A stretch of DNA of 8,118 nucleotides, taken from contig CAKPLX010000051.1 of assembly GCA_934167785.1 (NCBI GenBank), positions 1-8,118 of the forward strand, read 5' to 3'. This document shows, one piece after another, positions 6,117-8,118 of the stretch. The DNA is from an uncultured Bacilli bacterium. GTDB lineage: Bacteria; Bacillota_I; Bacilli_A; RF39; UBA660. The number at the start of each line of letters is the position of its first letter. Within the stretch, counting starts at the first letter, position 1. Both the position numbers and the translations under genes were made by a program. The notes below the pieces were generated by a model. The model made no database searches and was not told where the DNA came from. It worked only from the letters and a program-made list of their open reading frames with translations.

Positions 6117-7112
6117 TTATTTGTTTTCTATTTTTATTAATTTTGCATGTACAGCTATCCTCTTTGTTCCTGTATCATCACATGTAGACAATGTTATAAT
6201 TTTATCTTCAAATGAAACGTTAATATTAAAGTTATAACTACTTCTGTTTTTTAATGTATTGAGAAAGGTTTGGTATGTTTCTGTTGAATTAAAAACAGAT
6301 TGTAAATAATCAGTAGTTGGTTCTATTTTATAGATGGAAAAAATTTGCCATATTGAATTTGTGGTTTTTGTAGATATTTTTATATAATGATTATTTTGAT
6401 TTTTGAACCAATTTTTATTTAGCATATATGGGATATAACCAAACATTGTTCTGTTAATCAGATTGTGACCATATATAATGGTGTTGTTATTTAATTCTTC
6501 AAAATTGTCTCTGTAATCTGCAAAAATCCATCCTACGTTTGTTTTTCTTTTATAAAAATCATGTTCTAAATAAAAATTGTTGTCATTATGTTGTACAATT
6601 GGGTAGTTTATGTTTGTTCCGTTTACTTGGATCCATCCTACTGTTTCACTATTTTTGCTTATGTAATAATTTAAATTAACGTTGATATAATTGGTATTGA
6701 TATATGATGGATTATCATTTTTCGTTTCTTGATTTGTATTATTTGTTAAATCTTGATATTGATCTGGACTATTTTTAGTGATTGTTTCTTGATTTTGTAT
6801 TGGGGTATTGTTGATACTATTTGTAAAATTTTTTGTTCTTTCACTTTGGACATACCACCTTGTTAGGATAAAAATACTAATTAGGTATGTTGTTATTGAT
6901 AATGTTGTAATAATGATAGGAATAAAGTTATTTTCTATTTTTTTATTTTCTTGGGATGTTTTTTTTCCAAAAAGAAATTTGATTCCTTTAATGATGTATC
7001 TAGGAATTATACTTATTACTGTGGCTATTCCTATTAGTGAGTATTTAATGCAATAAAATGGTGATTTTAATATAAAAATGAATCCTAAAACTAGATAATA
7101 AAATATTTTCAT
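6117..7112 (-). CDS. Class B sortase with extended multi-membrane N-terminus
   Basis: Sortases are membrane-bound cysteine transpeptidases that cut a sorting signal on exported proteins and link them to peptidoglycan or to pilin subunits. The C-terminal part (about 143-331) has class B features: SETVGWIQVNGTNINYPIVQ (155-174), YLEHDF, GWIFADYRD, H216 in YGHN, TMFGYI, C311 in TLSTCD and R318 in KRIAVHAKL, which make the His-Cys-Arg catalytic set. The N-terminus is odd. Instead of one anchor it has hydrophobic segments at about 3-20 and 24-47 and a third at about 62-84, then a long Asn/Thr/Gln-rich linker (about 90-140) before the catalytic domain. The ATG at 7112 follows an AAAGGG site. No sorted substrate or pilin gene is in the window, so its target is unknown. 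It is divergent from the DUF402 gene. Confidence 0.9.
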   Translation of the reverse strand: MKIFYYLVLGFIFILKSPFYCIKYSLIGIATVISIIPRYIIKGIKFLFGKKTSQENKKIENNFIPIIITTLSITTYLISIFILTRWYVQSERTKNFTNSINNTPIQNQETITKNSPDQYQDLTNNTNQETKNDNPSYINTNYINVNLNYYISKNSETVGWIQVNGTNINYPIVQHNDNNFYLEHDFYKRKTNVGWIFADYRDNFEELNNNTIIYGHNLINRTMFGYIPYMLNKNWFKNQNNHYIKISTKTTNSIWQIFSIYKIEPTTDYLQSVFNSTETYQTFLNTLKNRSSYNFNINVSFEDKIITLSTCDDTGTKRIAVHAKLIKIENK

Positions 7113-7140
7113 AAATTCACCCTTTCTTACTCTTATCTTT

Positions 7141-7162
7141 AATTATAGCATAATTATAGCAT
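7141..7162 (-). repeat. Tandem 11-bp repeat carrying two perfect extended -10 boxes
   Basis: On the + strand AATTATAGCAT occurs twice back to back (7141-7151 and 7152-7162). On the - strand each copy reads ATGCTATAATT, which contains TGCTATAAT, a perfect extended -10. The duplication lies about 30-50 bases upstream of the sortase start. Confidence 0.85.
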
Positions 7163-7181
7163 ATCTTTTTTATTTTTTCCA
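7142..7181 (-). promoter_or_regulatory. Sortase promoter region with duplicated -10
   Basis: The upstream extended -10 (7158-7153 on the - strand) has a moderate -35, TGGAAA (7181-7176), at 17-base spacing. The downstream copy (7147-7142) has only an A-rich -35. Which copy is used, or whether both are, cannot be told from sequence. Confidence 0.65.
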
Positions 7182-7187
7182 GTATAA

Positions 7188-7215
7188 GGGGTAACTAGAT
7201 ACGGGGCACTAGATA
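7188..7215. repeat. Direct repeat GGGG(N1-2)ACTAGATA in the divergent control region
   Basis: GGGGTAACTAGATA (7188-7201) and GGGGCACTAGATA (7203-7215) form two near-identical copies, with the ACTAGATA cores 14 bases apart. They sit between the sortase promoter and the -35 box at 7221 of the DUF402 gene. A paired operator is possible, but no regulator is encoded here. Confidence 0.5.
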
Positions 7216-7220
7216 ATGTG

Positions 7221-7249
7221 TTGCACTTTAAATAAAAAATGTGTATAAT
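7221..7249 (+). promoter_or_regulatory. Promoter of the DUF402 phosphatase gene
   Basis: TTGCAC (7221-7226) and a perfect TATAAT (7244-7249) are separated by 17 bases. The start of transcription is expected near 7256, giving a short leader that contains the AAAGGGAGG ribosome binding site at 7262-7270. Confidence 0.8.
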
Positions 7250-7277
7250 TGGGGTGTATTGAAAGGGAGGCAAGGAA

Positions 7278-7829
7278 ATGGATGATATAAAAGTTGGAGA
7301 TAGATTAGAAATTCATTGCTATAAGCATAATGGACATTTGCATCGCCAATGGGATGAGGCAGTTCTTTTGGAAGTGCATGATGATTATATGGTTTTTGGG
7401 AATAATCGTACTACTGTTGTTGATAGCGATGGACAAGTATGGCATACAAAGGAACCAGCTATTTTGTTTTTCTTTAAGAATAGATGGTTTAATATTATTG
7501 GCCAATTGAAAGATTATGGAATATATTTTTATTGTAATATTGCGACACCATTTTTGATTGATGAACGTGTTATTAAATATATTGATTATGATTTGGATTT
7601 ACGAGTTTATCCTAATGGTAGTTTTAAAGTTTTAGATCGGATGGAGTATAAATTTCATAAAAAGCAAATGCATTATTCTAATCGATTGGATTTTATTTTG
7701 CGTTATGAATTAGGGAATTTAATAGATATTGTAAGAAGAAAAGACTTTCCTTTTAATAAAGAGACTATTGAGAACTATTACCAAAAATATCTTTCATTTG
7801 TTAAAGCATCTAGTGATGAGGTTAGATAG
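7278..7829 (+). CDS. DUF402 nucleoside di-/triphosphate phosphatase (YgaC/Ntdp type)
   Basis: Characterised members of this family in staphylococci (Ntdp, SA1684) hydrolyse nucleoside tri- and diphosphates in the cytoplasm using a divalent metal. The 183-residue protein matches the usual length and the full motif order of the Firmicute group: YKHNGHLHRQW (15-25), TKEPAILFF (57-65), WFNIIG (70-75), GIYFYCNIATPF (81-92), KYIDYDLDLRVYP (100-112), KVLDRMEY (117-124) and a C-terminal helical part with FPFN. The acidic/Tyr-rich YIDYDLDL segment is the expected metal and substrate site. The ATG at 7278 is fixed by AAAGGGAGG 7 bases upstream and a good promoter. The gene has no partner in an operon: it is divergent from the sortase and followed by rRNA promoters. 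The biochemical role is inferred from homologues. Confidence 0.92.
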   Translation: MDDIKVGDRLEIHCYKHNGHLHRQWDEAVLLEVHDDYMVFGNNRTTVVDSDGQVWHTKEPAILFFFKNRWFNIIGQLKDYGIYFYCNIATPFLIDERVIKYIDYDLDLRVYPNGSFKVLDRMEYKFHKKQMHYSNRLDFILRYELGNLIDIVRRKDFPFNKETIENYYQKYLSFVKASSDEVR

Positions 7830-7854
7830 CATTTAATATATTTTACTTGTTTGA

Positions 7855-7880
7855 TTTTAGCAAAAATATCGCTGAAATTT
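7855..7880 (+). terminator. Weak candidate terminator after the DUF402 gene
   Basis: TTTTAGC (7855-7861) can pair with GCTGAAA (7871-7877), seven pairs including one G-U, followed by three to four T. The stem is weak, but it is the only hairpin between the DUF402 stop and the rRNA promoters. Confidence 0.3.
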
Positions 7881-7881
7881 T

Positions 7882-7946
7882 ACAAAATTAAAAAAATAAA
7901 AAAAAAGTCAAAAATTATTGACAGTAGTTGTTTGTTTTGGTATATT
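7882..7946 (+). promoter_or_regulatory. rRNA operon promoter P1 with A-tract UP element
   Basis: TTGACA (7918-7923, consensus) and TATATT (7941-7946) have 17-base spacing. Upstream, 7882-7914 is nearly all A in phased tracts starting ACAAAATTAAAAAAATAAAA, a typical UP element for strong stable-RNA promoters. It fires in the same direction as P2, 133 bases downstream. Confidence 0.8.
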
Positions 7947-7953
7947 GGATATG

Positions 7954-7999
7954 CACTCGGAAAAAAGGGGTAAGAAATACTTTTTCTTTGCCGAATGTG
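7954..7999 (+). other. Long imperfect hairpin between rRNA promoters P1 and P2
   Basis: CAC-T-CGG followed by an A/G tract and GTA (7954-7972) can pair with TAC, a T/C tract and CCG...GTG (7978-7999) around an AGAAA loop. It would form at the 5' end of the P1 transcript. Pairing includes several G-U pairs and a few interruptions; function is unknown. Confidence 0.45.
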
Positions 8000-8012
8000 T
8001 TGTCAAAATATA

Positions 8013-8079
8013 ACAAAGTAAAAAAAATAAAAAAAAGATAAAATTTACTATTGACTTTGATTTAAAACTTTGTTATAGT
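8013..8079 (+). promoter_or_regulatory. rRNA operon promoter P2 with A-tract UP element
   Basis: TTGACT (8051-8056) and TATAGT (8074-8079) have 17-base spacing. The preceding A-rich block starting ACAAAGTAAAAAAAATAAAA (8013 onward) closely resembles the block before P1. Transcription should begin at about 8086, directly at the leader hairpin. Confidence 0.85.
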
Positions 8080-8086
8080 ATATGTT

Positions 8087-8118
8087 GTCTTTGAAAGAAA
8101 GACTGATGTTCTTTGAAA
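8087..8118 (+). promoter_or_regulatory. rRNA leader: boxB-like hairpin and boxA antitermination motif
   Basis: GTCTTT (8087-8092) pairs with AAAGAC (8098-8103) around a GAAAG loop. It is followed by TGTTCTTTGAAA (8107-8118), the boxA-type sequence found in Firmicute pre-rRNA leaders shortly before 16S rRNA. The core TCTTTGAAA occurs twice (8088-8096 and 8110-8118). The 16S gene itself is beyond the window. Confidence 0.8.

Noticed and set aside
7305..7505. A 66-codon frame on the - strand.
   Set aside because: It lies wholly inside the well-supported DUF402 gene, has no RBS context and shows no recognisable motif.
8000..8005. TTGTCA as a third rRNA promoter between P1 and P2.
   Set aside because: The expected -10 position is an A-rich tract without a TATAAT-like hexamer.

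Overview
The window looks like chromosomal DNA from a very AT-rich, low-GC Gram-positive bacterium (Bacillota, probably class Bacilli or an Erysipelotrichales/RF39-like relative). This rests on the A/T-biased codons, strong AGGAGG-type ribosome binding sites, TGA used as stop with TGG for Trp, and the presence of a lipoteichoic-acid-synthase family enzyme, a class B sortase, TmcAL and a YgaC/Ntdp-type DUF402 phosphatase. The exact taxon cannot be fixed from the sequence.

Left part (1-2438): a C-terminal transposase fragment, probably ISAs1 family, runs in from the left edge and ends at 200. A terminator-like hairpin and an extended -10 promoter follow. Next are two unrecognised small genes on the + strand: a Lys/Glu-rich protein with a C-terminal membrane anchor (295-732), closed by a clear terminator, and an aromatic-rich 126-residue protein (887-1267). 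The second overlaps tail-to-tail with tmcAL (tRNA-Met cytidine acetate ligase, - strand, 2399-1239).

Middle (2400-4607): divergent promoters separate tmcAL from a 684-residue LtaS-type polyglycerolphosphate synthase with five membrane segments and all the expected extracellular catalytic residues.

4608-6116 contains no intact gene and is a mobile-element graveyard. It holds a decayed IS1182-family transposase with several frame changes and an internal deletion. It also holds a 175-bp MITE-like element (5891-6065) with 20-bp terminal inverted repeats and a perfect 8-bp target duplication (ATAACATT), most likely an internally deleted ISL3-type element. Hairpins with identical 10-bp arms occur at 4675-4702 and 6011-6037. 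The one inside the MITE has T-runs on both strands and is the nearest plausible terminator for the sortase gene.

Right part (6117-8118): a class B sortase on the - strand with an unusually long, multi-membrane N-terminus, then a divergent control region with duplicated motifs, and a DUF402 nucleoside di-/triphosphate phosphatase on the + strand. The window ends in two tandem near-consensus promoters with A-tract upstream elements, a leader hairpin and a boxA-like motif. These are the control region of a ribosomal RNA operon whose 16S gene should start just beyond 8118.

The intact genes are mostly cell-envelope (LTA polymer, sortase) and housekeeping functions, each with its own promoter. I see no multi-gene novel system; the most informative non-genic structures are the MITE with its target duplication, the repeated hairpins and the duplicated promoter elements.
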